A DNA stretch of 64,000 nucleotides. It comes from Candidatus Deianiraea vastatrix. Its GTDB lineage: Bacteria; Pseudomonadota; Alphaproteobacteria; Rickettsiales; Deianiraeaceae. Positions 8,482 to 17,366 of the stretch are shown here, piece by piece. The notes beneath the pieces are model-generated. The model was given only the letters and a program-made list of their open reading frames with translations. It had not been told where the DNA came from and made no database searches. The stretch is taken from NCBI RefSeq assembly GCF_007993655.1, contig NZ_CP029077.1:112413-176412 (forward strand), written 5' to 3'. The first letter of the stretch is position 1. Each line of letters begins with the position of its first letter. Position numbers and translations under genes: made by a program.

Positions 8482-9129
8482 TTATATCTTTTTCTCTATA
8501 AATTTTGTCGCAATTTTTATACACTCATCATTTATTGTATGTGGCATATCCTTGATAATGTGAAGATCTGCAGCCCATCCAGCTTCAATGAGTGCTTTGT
8601 GTGCTATTTTTGAGTATGTAAATGGTAAAACGTCGTCTTTATCACCATGTATCATGCAAATATCTTGATTTATTATACTATTTTTTAATACATCGTCTTT
8701 CCTTGCCAAAGTACCAGAAAAATATACTATTCCAGAAAGTTTTTTTCCTATTTTAATCCCAGTATGCAAGGAAAGCATTGCCCCTTGTGAAAATCCAGAT
8801 AGAAATAAATCCCCATATGAAAGATTGTATTTTTGCAGCATTTCATTGATATATTCAATGAGAATTATATAAGCCTTATCAAGCCCTTGGTATACAAAAT
8901 CTTCATCTCTTGACATGAGCGAAAACCATTGTCTTGCATTGCCGGATGGGTCATATTCAAAGGAAAATGGTGCATCAAGTGATAAAAATAAAACCTTATC
9001 CTTGATAATTTGGCTTTTATTTACCATATCCATTGCAACATAAGACATGTCGTCTTTATTTGAGCCATATCCATGCATTATAATAACGATTTTCTCAGGG
9101 TTCTTGCTGCCTATTTCACTGTGTATCAT
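8482..9129 (-). CDS. Alpha/beta-hydrolase (carboxylesterase/phospholipase family)
   Basis: The 215 residues match the small cytosolic carboxylesterase or phospholipase family. Landmarks are the oxyanion region IIMHGYGSNKDDM, the nucleophile elbow GFSQGAML, the acid in HGDKDDVLP, and the catalytic His in MPHTI. Such enzymes hydrolyse short acyl esters, lysophospholipids or protein thioesters; the substrate is not evident here. No signal peptide is visible. Its start overlaps the end of the upstream cysteine-rich gene by 14 bases in another frame, suggesting coupled translation. Confidence 0.85.
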   Translation of the reverse strand: MIHSEIGSKNPEKIVIIMHGYGSNKDDMSYVAMDMVNKSQIIKDKVLFLSLDAPFSFEYDPSGNARQWFSLMSRDEDFVYQGLDKAYIILIEYINEMLQKYNLSYGDLFLSGFSQGAMLSLHTGIKIGKKLSGIVYFSGTLARKDDVLKNSIINQDICMIHGDKDDVLPFTYSKIAHKALIEAGWAADLHIIKDMPHTINDECIKIATKFIEKKI

Positions 9130-9799
9130 TTTTAATATCAGATAGACAATTTATAAATTCCTTATTGTAAGATGACTTTGTTCCTTGTAGCAATTCTGTT
9201 ATATGTGTTATATATTCTGGTTCATTTGATAATAAGTAATTAATACATTTTGGATCTTTGTAAAATAGAAATCTTTTTGAGCTATAAAGGCCGTAGATCT
9301 TTTTAATACATTCTTTATCATCTTTAACAGCTTTTTTGACGATTTCTTCACTTTCTGCAAGTCTGCCGTAATTTCTGGAATCTTCGGATATATATTGATT
9401 AATTGCATTTGCTACTGACTGTGTTAAAATTTTACAGTTTATTGTGCTTTCGCACGCCTTGCCATTGCATGATTTTTTATATGATTTTGAAATCGTTAAA
9501 ATAAAATTTGTTAAGAATGAAGATGAATGATAATTTGCCAAAGCTGTATTTTGCTGTCTATTATTTTTTAAAATAAAACAATCCGGATTGCGTACGGCAG
9601 TAAATGGCATAGGCATATCTTTTTGCGGTACTAAAAATTCTGAATTTGCAATTGGAATTTTCTTAACAACACCGTATTCAAAGATGCACTCATAAACTTT
9701 GGTTTTAACAGATGAAACAGATGCAAATGCGAAATTATTGTGTGTAAAAACTATTACAATAAAAACAACAAATTTCAGCAAAAGCATCTGTAAAAACAT
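9116..9799 (-). CDS. Exported cysteine-rich hypothetical protein
   Basis: I do not recognise the family. The N-terminus is a clear signal peptide (a hydrophobic run LLLKFVVFIVIVF ending near Phe-Ala-Phe-Ala-Ser), and the mature part has about eight cysteines, including a close group in SCNGKACESTINC. That pattern suggests a periplasmic or surface protein held by disulfides. It has no membrane helix beyond the signal. A second ATG four codons in is an equally good start. The gene lies between the TRL-like lipoprotein gene and the esterase on the same strand. Rapidly evolving secreted proteins of this sort are common in host-associated Rickettsiales, but no role can be assigned. Confidence 0.6.
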   Translation of the reverse strand: MFLQMLLLKFVVFIVIVFTHNNFAFASVSSVKTKVYECIFEYGVVKKIPIANSEFLVPQKDMPMPFTAVRNPDCFILKNNRQQNTALANYHSSSFLTNFILTISKSYKKSCNGKACESTINCKILTQSVANAINQYISEDSRNYGRLAESEEIVKKAVKDDKECIKKIYGLYSSKRFLFYKDPKCINYLLSNEPEYITHITELLQGTKSSYNKEFINCLSDIKNDTQ

Positions 9800-9826
9800 T
9801 TTTATATATTAAATTTAATGAAACTA

Positions 9827-10156
9827 TTATTCACCGTGAACCACGGTGCAACCTTGTGAATAAATCGGTAACCATACAAATCTTGTATCAAAATTTTCTT
9901 TATCAATAAAGGCAATTTTTGTAATTTTACCATTACTTTTAGCAGTTTCTATCGAAGAATCGCCCCAAGAAGTTAAGCCAAGAACACCAGTTGTACAAGA
10001 GCGACCAATTTTTGATACTTTTACTGTATTATCGAAATTTGTGTGATATGATTTATCTTTTATATTGTTATATATCAATCCAGTACTCATGCCAGTAGAT
10101 GTTTGCGCACAGCCAGCAATTGTAACTAAAGAAATAGCCAAAGCAATTTTTTTCAT
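9827..10156 (-). CDS. TRL-like family lipoprotein
   Basis: This 109-residue protein has a lipoprotein signal: a short positive N-terminus, a hydrophobic stretch and the lipobox IAGC, so the cysteine would be lipidated. The mature domain resembles the small TRL family: TGLIYNN, a GVLGLTSWGDSSIETAKSNGKI block in which Gly-Asp-Ser/Ala-Ser is the hallmark, KIAFIDKEN, and a terminal TVVHG. The function of TRL proteins is unknown; they are small envelope lipoproteins found in several proteobacteria. The gene is separate from the next coding region by 27 bases and divergent from atpG. Confidence 0.7.
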   Translation of the reverse strand: MKKIALAISLVTIAGCAQTSTGMSTGLIYNNIKDKSYHTNFDNTVKVSKIGRSCTTGVLGLTSWGDSSIETAKSNGKITKIAFIDKENFDTRFVWLPIYSQGCTVVHGE

Positions 10157-10270
10157 AAATAAATATTAAATCTTAGAATAACTATCTCAATAAATTTTTT
10201 AAAGTCAAGTATTTATTCTTTTTTGCATTATGTCTATTTAAATAGAATGCCAATGTAGTAAAAAAACTTC

Positions 10271-10299
10271 TTGACAATAAGTTAATTTCATATTTTATC
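10271..10299 (+). promoter_or_regulatory. Candidate promoter of atpG
   Basis: A perfect -35 hexamer TTGACA lies at 10271-10276, with a weak -10-like TTTATC 17 bases later, 24 bases before the atpG ATG. The -35 match is strong and the -10 match poor, so this is a tentative call. Confidence 0.35.
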
Positions 10300-10322
10300 T
10301 CACATATTTTCATATTTGAAAA

Positions 10323-11159
10323 ATGTCTGGAAAGTTAAAGCAAATTAGAGACAGAGTTAAAAGTCTAAAGTCTACAAATAAAATTACAAAAGCAATGGAA
10401 ATGATTGCCTCTGTAAGCCTTAAATCTGAAAGAAAAAAACTAATTGCAACCAATGAATATTTTAAGGAAATATCAACTATTGCAAAGTCTTTCAATACAC
10501 AAGATAGTGAGCTTTCAAATATAAAAGATGTAAATGTTTTCAAAGGCCACGATGCTTCAAATAATGTTTTATTGATCGTTATATCACCAAACAAGGGTCT
10601 TTGCGGCAATGTCAATAATGCACTTGAAAAGGAGGTCAAAAAATATATTTCCAATTGCAAGAAGAAAATTACTTTATTTACAATTGGTAAAAAAATTGAT
10701 GAATTTGCAAGAAAGCACCTGCAAGAATATGAAATAATATCATCAAAATCTAATGATTACGAAAATCTTGTAGAAATTATATCAAGTAGAGAATTTGCAA
10801 ATATCGATTTTCTATATACACATTTTACATCTATTATGGAAAATAAACCTACTGTACTTAAGGCATTTCCAGTTACAATAGATGAAAATTCCAGTATTGA
10901 TAAATTCAAGATCGAGCAAGATTTAAATTTAATGATAGATTCTATCTCATCACTGCTAATTAAAGGCTGTCTTCAGTATTGTAAAATCAACAGTACAACA
11001 AGCGAAATGGCATCTCGCATGATTGCAATGGACGGAGCAACTAAAAATAGTAAAAAAATTATAGATAAATTGACGTTGCAGTGCAATAAAATACGTCAAG
11101 CAAAAATAACAAATGAGTTAATTGATGTTGTATCAGGTGCGCAGGTCATATCAGGTTAA
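10323..11159 (+). CDS. atpG: ATP synthase F1 subunit gamma
   Basis: The gamma subunit is the rotating central stalk of F1 and couples proton flow to ATP synthesis at the inner membrane. The 278 residues show both terminal helices of the family: the N-terminal MSGKLKQIRDRVKSL...ITKAMEMIAS and the C-terminal SEMASRMIAMDGATKN...ELIDVVSGAQVI, with the central NKGLCGNVN motif. It stands alone here: the subunits normally beside it (alpha, beta, delta, epsilon) are absent, so the ATP synthase operon is split in this genome. The last 38 bases overlap the next gene, a glycosyltransferase. Confidence 0.95.
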   Translation: MSGKLKQIRDRVKSLKSTNKITKAMEMIASVSLKSERKKLIATNEYFKEISTIAKSFNTQDSELSNIKDVNVFKGHDASNNVLLIVISPNKGLCGNVNNALEKEVKKYISNCKKKITLFTIGKKIDEFARKHLQEYEIISSKSNDYENLVEIISSREFANIDFLYTHFTSIMENKPTVLKAFPVTIDENSSIDKFKIEQDLNLMIDSISSLLIKGCLQYCKINSTTSEMASRMIAMDGATKNSKKIIDKLTLQCNKIRQAKITNELIDVVSGAQVISG

Positions 11160-11949
11160 AATTTCAGCATGTATAGTTGTTTATAACTCAGATTTTAACG
11201 AGTTATGCGTCTGTATTGATAGCTTTTTTGAAAACGGCGGAGAATATATCGTTCTAGTTGATTCAAAGTCATCGAGTAATATAGTGATGAAATTAAAAAA
11301 TAAATTTTACAATGAAAATAGAGTTTCAGTCTTAGAGCTTAGTGAAAATCGTGGTTTTGGCTATGGACATAATCGTGGTTTTGAATATTTGCAGCAAAAT
11401 AACAAAATTGGTAAGTTTCATGCAATAATTAATCCAGATATAAAAATGCTAGATGGATGCCTTGCAAATCTTTTAGATTATGTCGCAAAAAATGATGAAT
11501 GTGCTATATGCGTTCCAAAAATATTTAATCCAGACTTAACAACTCAGATGTTAAACAAGAATAATCCCAATGTTTTTGATATGTTAATTAGGAGATTTTT
11601 GCCTAAATTTCTACAAAATATGTCATATTTTCAAAATAGATATAATAAATATATAAGATTAGATATTGGATATGATAATATATGCGAAGTTCCATTTGCA
11701 TCGGGGTGTTTTTACTTTATGAGAAGTGAGACTTTTGAAAAACTTAATGGATTTGATGAAGATTATTTTTTATATATGGAAGATGCAGATTTATGCAAAA
11801 GGGCTTGGAATATAGGGAAAATTGTTTTTGTGCCAAGTGCAAAAGTTATACATATTTGGAAGAGAGAGAGTCATAAAAGTCTTAAAATGACATGGATTAT
11901 GATAAAATCTATGCTTGTTTATTTCAGGAAACACGGCTTTATGATGTAA
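11122..11949 (+). CDS. Family 2 glycosyltransferase
   Basis: The 275-residue protein has a GT-A fold signature resembling rhamnosyltransferases: SACIVVYNSDFNEL at the N-terminus, the SENRGFGYGHNRGF nucleotide-sugar segment, the metal-binding INPDIKM (Asp-x-Asp equivalent), FASGCFYFMR, and the GFDEDYFLYMEDADLCKR acceptor motif. It probably adds a sugar to a surface polysaccharide or lipid-linked chain at the cytoplasmic face. The frame begins inside atpG (two ATGs at 11122 and 11125), giving a 35-38 base overlap; no in-frame start lies after the atpG stop that keeps the first strand. The VirB6-like gene starts 4 bases after its stop. Confidence 0.88.
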   Translation: MMLYQVRRSYQVKISACIVVYNSDFNELCVCIDSFFENGGEYIVLVDSKSSSNIVMKLKNKFYNENRVSVLELSENRGFGYGHNRGFEYLQQNNKIGKFHAIINPDIKMLDGCLANLLDYVAKNDECAICVPKIFNPDLTTQMLNKNNPNVFDMLIRRFLPKFLQNMSYFQNRYNKYIRLDIGYDNICEVPFASGCFYFMRSETFEKLNGFDEDYFLYMEDADLCKRAWNIGKIVFVPSAKVIHIWKRESHKSLKMTWIMIKSMLVYFRKHGFMM

Positions 11950-11952
11950 AAT

Positions 11953-14900
11953 ATGGCAGATGGTAAAGCGAAAAAAAAGCAAGATGATCAAAAGAAAAAG
12001 CAAGATGGAATGATAAAAAAAATTTTTCTTGCAATAGCTAAGCATCTAGGAGGATTTTTGCTACTAACGGTTATTGTATTTACAGCCTTGATGATTTTTG
12101 CCATGAGTGATGGTAAAAATATGGGTAAATGCTATAATGCTGCTGAATTTGGTGCTGTAAAGGAATTTACACTTGATGTATCTGAAATTAAAGGCTCTGG
12201 TGCCACTGCTTCAGTTTATCAACTTGATCAATCTGGCCAGAATCCAGATTGGATTGACTCAGGCCTTGAAACAACAGGAGACATGATAGTTTTATATTCA
12301 AATGGATTGTGGTTTCCTTGGGGGAAAAATGCAACATCAAAAAGGCCAAATATAGTAAAAGCAGTCGATGGCACATACGCAGTTGTAACGGAATATGCAG
12401 TTTGTAATATGTCAGATGACTTAAATACAAATCCATATTACTGCAATTACGGCTATGATCAAGAAACTGGAAAATGTAGATATTTGGAATACTCAAGTTT
12501 TGCACTTGACACTCTGCATAGATATTACTTAACATCATGTGAAAATACAGTTCCGCTAAATTATCAAAATTCATATATTGGAGATTATCATTTTTCCCAG
12601 CAAATGAGCGAAATATATTCAACATGCTTAAATTATGATGGCATTAGAACGCAACTTGCACAACCAATTGACAGATATACTACATGTGCACTTGCAAATG
12701 GATATGGGGTATACATGAAACTTGGACTCAATGCCCCAATTGCATATCATGTTGCGAATAAAACTGTTCCTGTGCTTGAGCCAAATCCTAAATCACAAAC
12801 AGGCTATTCTGTTGTTACAAATAGCGACGGAATACGAATGACAATGGCTATGCCATTTACTATTCCAACAACAGTGTATAATTTAGAAGCGGCAAAAACA
12901 AGGAGTGTTGATTATCAAGTTTCTGCTGCATCGGGATGGCTTGCGGCAACTGATGGATCAAAAGAAGATTTACAAGAACATCCAATGTCTTATTATGGAG
13001 ATTGCAAAAATGCAAGTCTTGCACCAACTGACTCTAGTAACGCGCATGCAAATATGTGTGAATTTGCATTTCCACAGGCAGGTCTTAGAATATATTTTAC
13101 CGTTGCAGACCTTGATTATACAGACAATGAAGGCAAGGTGACATTAAGGTTTGCAAGAGGTGCAAGATATGCAGGATCAAGTAGCGAAGGCATGTTAAAT
13201 TCAGTTTGGAATATGGTAACTGTATATGCACTTGGTTTAAAAACAAAAACTATTGATATTAAAGACTCAAATGGCAATATTATTAAATCTGAAGTCAGAA
13301 CGGTGTTTTCTGATGATGGACTTGTAGTGAATATGAGAAATGCGATTTTAAGATCTCCAGTATTTCAGGCAACAATTCTTATGTTTGGATTATGGAGCTT
13401 CATGGCATTGGCATTTGATTTTCTAACTGGTAAATATGCACTATCCGTACAAATGATAGTCAGTAAAGCTATGTCAGTTGGCTTTGTATTCTGGTTTTCC
13501 AATCCTAATAACAGTGAAATATTTGACTATTTTTTAATACCTCTTTTCTTAACTGGAACACAAGAGTTATCGGCTGAAATTATAAGTGGATTAATGCAGG
13601 TAACGGGCTTCTCTGCCGGAAATATTGATGCAAAAACACCATTTGTATCGCTTGATAGCGCTGTTAGAGATTTATTTGGACCATCAATGCTTGCAAAAAG
13701 TCTTGGCTTTTTCTCAGAAGGAGGCTTGTATATTTTAATATCAGTTTTAATATTTTGGTCTATTTTATCGACTGCTATATATCTTGTTAGAATATCCATG
13801 ATATTTATATTTTCAACAATTGGAATTTCTGTATATTTTGCATTATTCCCCTTTGCAGTAATCTTCTTAATGTACAGTGAAAAATTTCAAAAACGATTTG
13901 AAGACCATCTATCAAATATGATAACAATGTCGCTTACAAGTGTAATGGGTATTTTGATTTTTACCATTGTTCTAAACATAGTAATGTCTGCAATACACGA
14001 TGTTTTATCGTATGAAGCATGCTTTAAACCATGGTTTAGTATTGTAGTTTTCACTTTTTACAAATGGGAAATAGTTGGCAATATAGATTCTGGTGTTATA
14101 TTTAAACAAGTTATTGCAATGATTACTACAGTTTTTCTTGGAACTCAGACTTTTGATTTTATTCAAAAATTTACAGCAAGTATTTTTGGTGGAAGTAGCG
14201 CATTAAAAGATGGGTCAAAAATATTCGGCAATATGTGGGATTTTGCTGCAAAACCAATTAGCAAAATGACAGGTGTTGATGTTAGCTCAAAAGCACTTGA
14301 TAATCCAGGTGGTATGCTTGGTAGTATGATAGCTAGATCGTCTTCTATAGTGGGAAAAGCACCAAAATATGTTGCTCGTAAGGGTTATGAATATGCCGGC
14401 AAAAAGCTTGAACAACTTGGCAATGCAGCTTTGCGAAAAATGAAAGAGTTATTTGGAGATAAAAATAAATCTGGTGGTGGCGGTGGAGCTGGAGGTGGCG
14501 GAGGTGGTGACATGTTAATAAAACGCAACAAACCAGAAATGGCAATGAATTTTGATCTTGATGGTGGGCAGCAACAAGGTGATAAAGATGCTCCAGTGCT
14601 TAGTTTCGATGGTGAAAATCAAGAAGATAAACCAGAAATGGCAATAAATTTTGATGGCGATCAAAATAAAGAAGATGAACAACCACCTGTGCAACTTAAC
14701 TTTGATGGTGAAGCAATGGGTGATGCTGCTGATCATAGTGGCAATTTAGAAGGTAATGGCGAGAAAGATGAAAAAGAGGTTAGCAATCTCGATAAAGCAT
14801 TGGATTTAAAGAAAAGAATTAGAAATCTTGAGGGAAAAATTGACAAGGAAAAAGGCGATGGAAATGATGAAGTTAATGAGATTGATAGGAAGAATTTAAC

Positions 14901-16032
14901 TGAATTAAACACACAGCTTGAAAAACAGGTTCAAGAATTAACCGATAAAGAAAGATTGCAATTAAAAGAGCATGAATTAAAAGAAGAAAATAGAGAGCTG
15001 AAAAAAGAAAATGAAAAACTAAAAGATGAAAATGAGAAGTTGGCAATAGAAAATGAAGCATTAAAGAAAACGAAGGAAAGTATAGAAAAAGATGAGAAGA
15101 TGTCAGAAGAGGAGAAAAAGGCTGCACAAGAGATGATAGACAAGAAAATAGCTGAAAATGAGAAAAAGATAGAAGAAAATAAGCAAAAAATAGCTGACAA
15201 TGAAGAAAGAATTCTCGCTATTAATGCTGAATTAAAAGTCATTCAAAATGAAATCCAAATGATTCAAGAAAGAGAAGATTTGCAAAATAGATATGATCCA
15301 ATTATAGATTTCAAATTTGATGATATACCAAAAGATGAAAATTCAAGTGGATTGATATTAAAATTTGATGACAAAGATGAGAGTAGGGAAAAAGATGATA
15401 ATGAGAAAGAAAAAAATAATGATTTCAAAGAAGTTGCTGATGATGTCGTCATTAATACAATTCAGGAGAAAGATTACGCTGTAGACGAAGAGAAGGACAA
15501 AGATGATGTTCAGCCACTTCCTACAGAGCTGCAAGTTCAAGAAGTTGGCGATGCTTCAAAAGCTTTATCTACAGAGCTTGAAGTTGCAAGTGTTGGTGGA
15601 ACTGAAAATTTAGTCATGGGAGGCGGTGGAGACAAAGATGATAAAAAACAGGAAGTTGTAGAGCAAATTACAAAACTTGAAAATAAATCAAAGATGCATA
15701 CTAAAAAGCTGCAAAAAATTGATCAAAAATATAAACAATGGGAAAAATCAATTGGTGGAAATGTTGAGAAATTCAATGAAACATTAAAAACAATCTCTGA
15801 AATGACAGATGTTAATACTCAAATAGCTGCAATTAATGACTTTAATAACAAATGCGGTAAAAAGATTATTGATTTGCTTTCCCAAGATGCAACTGGTGTT
15901 AAAGTGGCTCTTGATACTCAATTTACATTTAATGCTATGATGCAGCAAAATATTGAGCTTCAAGCACAAAAACAAGAGATGCAAATTAAGAAATGTGATA
16001 ATGAGCTTAAAAAATTAAAAAAACAATTATAG
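11953..16032 (+). CDS. Giant VirB6/TrbL-like type IV secretion protein (1)
   Basis: VirB6 proteins are inner-membrane channel components of type IV secretion, and Rickettsiales encode several large versions. This 1359-residue protein has a Lys-rich N-terminus, a membrane helix near residues 30-52, a large probably periplasmic domain with many cysteines (to about 460), a cluster of membrane helices to about residue 770 that forms the VirB6 core, and a long hydrophilic tail. The tail contains a poly-Gly linker (about 840-855), repeats of Lys-Pro-Glu-Met-Ala-(Met/Ile)-Asn-Phe-Asp, and a long Glu/Lys coiled coil (about 940-1115). It is not next to other virB genes. The tail may lie in the cytosol or be exposed; sequence alone cannot say. 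Confidence 0.85.
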   Translation: MADGKAKKKQDDQKKKQDGMIKKIFLAIAKHLGGFLLLTVIVFTALMIFAMSDGKNMGKCYNAAEFGAVKEFTLDVSEIKGSGATASVYQLDQSGQNPDWIDSGLETTGDMIVLYSNGLWFPWGKNATSKRPNIVKAVDGTYAVVTEYAVCNMSDDLNTNPYYCNYGYDQETGKCRYLEYSSFALDTLHRYYLTSCENTVPLNYQNSYIGDYHFSQQMSEIYSTCLNYDGIRTQLAQPIDRYTTCALANGYGVYMKLGLNAPIAYHVANKTVPVLEPNPKSQTGYSVVTNSDGIRMTMAMPFTIPTTVYNLEAAKTRSVDYQVSAASGWLAATDGSKEDLQEHPMSYYGDCKNASLAPTDSSNAHANMCEFAFPQAGLRIYFTVADLDYTDNEGKVTLRFARGARYAGSSSEGMLNSVWNMVTVYALGLKTKTIDIKDSNGNIIKSEVRTVFSDDGLVVNMRNAILRSPVFQATILMFGLWSFMALAFDFLTGKYALSVQMIVSKAMSVGFVFWFSNPNNSEIFDYFLIPLFLTGTQELSAEIISGLMQVTGFSAGNIDAKTPFVSLDSAVRDLFGPSMLAKSLGFFSEGGLYILISVLIFWSILSTAIYLVRISMIFIFSTIGISVYFALFPFAVIFLMYSEKFQKRFEDHLSNMITMSLTSVMGILIFTIVLNIVMSAIHDVLSYEACFKPWFSIVVFTFYKWEIVGNIDSGVIFKQVIAMITTVFLGTQTFDFIQKFTASIFGGSSALKDGSKIFGNMWDFAAKPISKMTGVDVSSKALDNPGGMLGSMIARSSSIVGKAPKYVARKGYEYAGKKLEQLGNAALRKMKELFGDKNKSGGGGGAGGGGGGDMLIKRNKPEMAMNFDLDGGQQQGDKDAPVLSFDGENQEDKPEMAINFDGDQNKEDEQPPVQLNFDGEAMGDAADHSGNLEGNGEKDEKEVSNLDKALDLKKRIRNLEGKIDKEKGDGNDEVNEIDRKNLTELNTQLEKQVQELTDKERLQLKEHELKEENRELKKENEKLKDENEKLAIENEALKKTKESIEKDEKMSEEEKKAAQEMIDKKIAENEKKIEENKQKIADNEERILAINAELKVIQNEIQMIQEREDLQNRYDPIIDFKFDDIPKDENSSGLILKFDDKDESREKDDNEKEKNNDFKEVADDVVINTIQEKDYAVDEEKDKDDVQPLPTELQVQEVGDASKALSTELEVASVGGTENLVMGGGGDKDDKKQEVVEQITKLENKSKMHTKKLQKIDQKYKQWEKSIGGNVEKFNETLKTISEMTDVNTQIAAINDFNNKCGKKIIDLLSQDATGVKVALDTQFTFNAMMQQNIELQAQKQEMQIKKCDNELKKLKKQL

Positions 16033-16042
16033 AATAAATATT

Positions 16043-17299
16043 ATGATTATAAAAGCATCAATATTTTTAATTGCTATATATATTACTAGATTTACGCCAA
16101 AATTTGGGGTATATATAATTTATAAACTTGGAAGCTTTTATATTAAATTTGGTCAATTTCTTTCAATGCGTGGAGATTTAATTGGTAGCAAAAGAGCGTG
16201 TAGTTTATCACTTTTGCAATACAGTGTTCAAAGTAACCAAGATTACATTGACATTGTGAAAAATTTACCAAATGCACTATTGCAAGATTTAGAAAAAATA
16301 GATGAAAAACCAGTCAACTCCGCATCTATTGCTCTTGTTTATAAGGCAAAATTAAAAAATGGCAATTATATTGCTATAAAAGTGGTAAAAAAGAGTGCAA
16401 AAATTGAAATTAGTAGAGATTGTAAAAAAATGACCTTTTTACTCAATTTCCTTGCAAAAATCAAAGCATTTAAAAGATTTAATTTTTACCAGATTGCATC
16501 GGATATATCAGCTGCTTTGCATTGCGAGCTTGATATGGAAAATGAATTATGCAATATCAATCATTTTAGGTATAAAAATGCCGATAGATACAATATTTCT
16601 TCGCCATATGTTTATGCAAAATACAGCAATAAAGATGTTCTTGTTATGTCTTGGATTGATGGCATGACTATACTTGATATTATAAATGATGTCAATTTTT
16701 CAAGTGCTTTAAAAATTAAAATTGCTAAAGACATTATTAATGCACATCTAGACCAAGTTTATATTGATAATTATTTTCATGGCGATTTACACGCAAGCAA
16801 TGTTATGGTTTTAAATGATAATAAGCTTTGTTTTATTGATTTTGGATGCTATTATAAAATTTCTCGTAGTGATGCGGACGCTTTATTTGAAATTATTAGA
16901 TCGTTTTTAAAAAAAGATTATATTACACTTGCAAAAATACATAGCAATATTGCCTGGATTACTCCAAGTGTTGATATTTATCAATTTGCCGATGAATGTA
17001 GAAAAATAGGGGATATATATTTTAATAATGCCTCAATTTCTATAGGTGAAGTATTTACATCCCTGCTGTTTGTATCGAAAAAATTTGGAATGGAATTGCA
17101 GCCACAATTAATTTTACTGCAAAAAACAATGGCCATGATAGAAGGCATGGTGCTTGATCTTGCCCCTGATTATAACATTCTATTACTTGCAAGCGAGAAA
17201 ATTGATGAAATATATCTTAAAATATTTTCCGAAAAATTAATTACAAAAATATCATCATATATTAAATATTTACGCAACAAAGTTATGGAATATTTTTAA
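16043..17299 (+). CDS. ubiB: UbiB/ABC1 family protein kinase-like protein
   Basis: UbiB is an atypical kinase/ATPase needed for ubiquinone biosynthesis at the inner membrane. The 418 residues show the family-specific KxGQ motif (IKFGQFLSMRGD), a nucleotide-loop region NSASIALVYKA in place of the usual Ala-rich loop, an invariant Lys in IAIKVVKK, the catalytic loop HGDLHASN and the metal-binding DFGC. The usual pair of C-terminal membrane helices is not obvious, so the protein may be peripheral. It starts 10 bases after the VirB6-like gene and may be read through from it. A COQ9-like gene at 2.7 kb belongs to the same pathway. Confidence 0.85.
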   Translation: MIIKASIFLIAIYITRFTPKFGVYIIYKLGSFYIKFGQFLSMRGDLIGSKRACSLSLLQYSVQSNQDYIDIVKNLPNALLQDLEKIDEKPVNSASIALVYKAKLKNGNYIAIKVVKKSAKIEISRDCKKMTFLLNFLAKIKAFKRFNFYQIASDISAALHCELDMENELCNINHFRYKNADRYNISSPYVYAKYSNKDVLVMSWIDGMTILDIINDVNFSSALKIKIAKDIINAHLDQVYIDNYFHGDLHASNVMVLNDNKLCFIDFGCYYKISRSDADALFEIIRSFLKKDYITLAKIHSNIAWITPSVDIYQFADECRKIGDIYFNNASISIGEVFTSLLFVSKKFGMELQPQLILLQKTMAMIEGMVLDLAPDYNILLLASEKIDEIYLKIFSEKLITKISSYIKYLRNKVMEYF

Positions 17300-17366
17300 A
17301 GAAAAATAAATTTTCTCTTGAAAAGTAATTTTTTCTAAGTACTGTAAAATAGAGTTTTTTTTTGCG

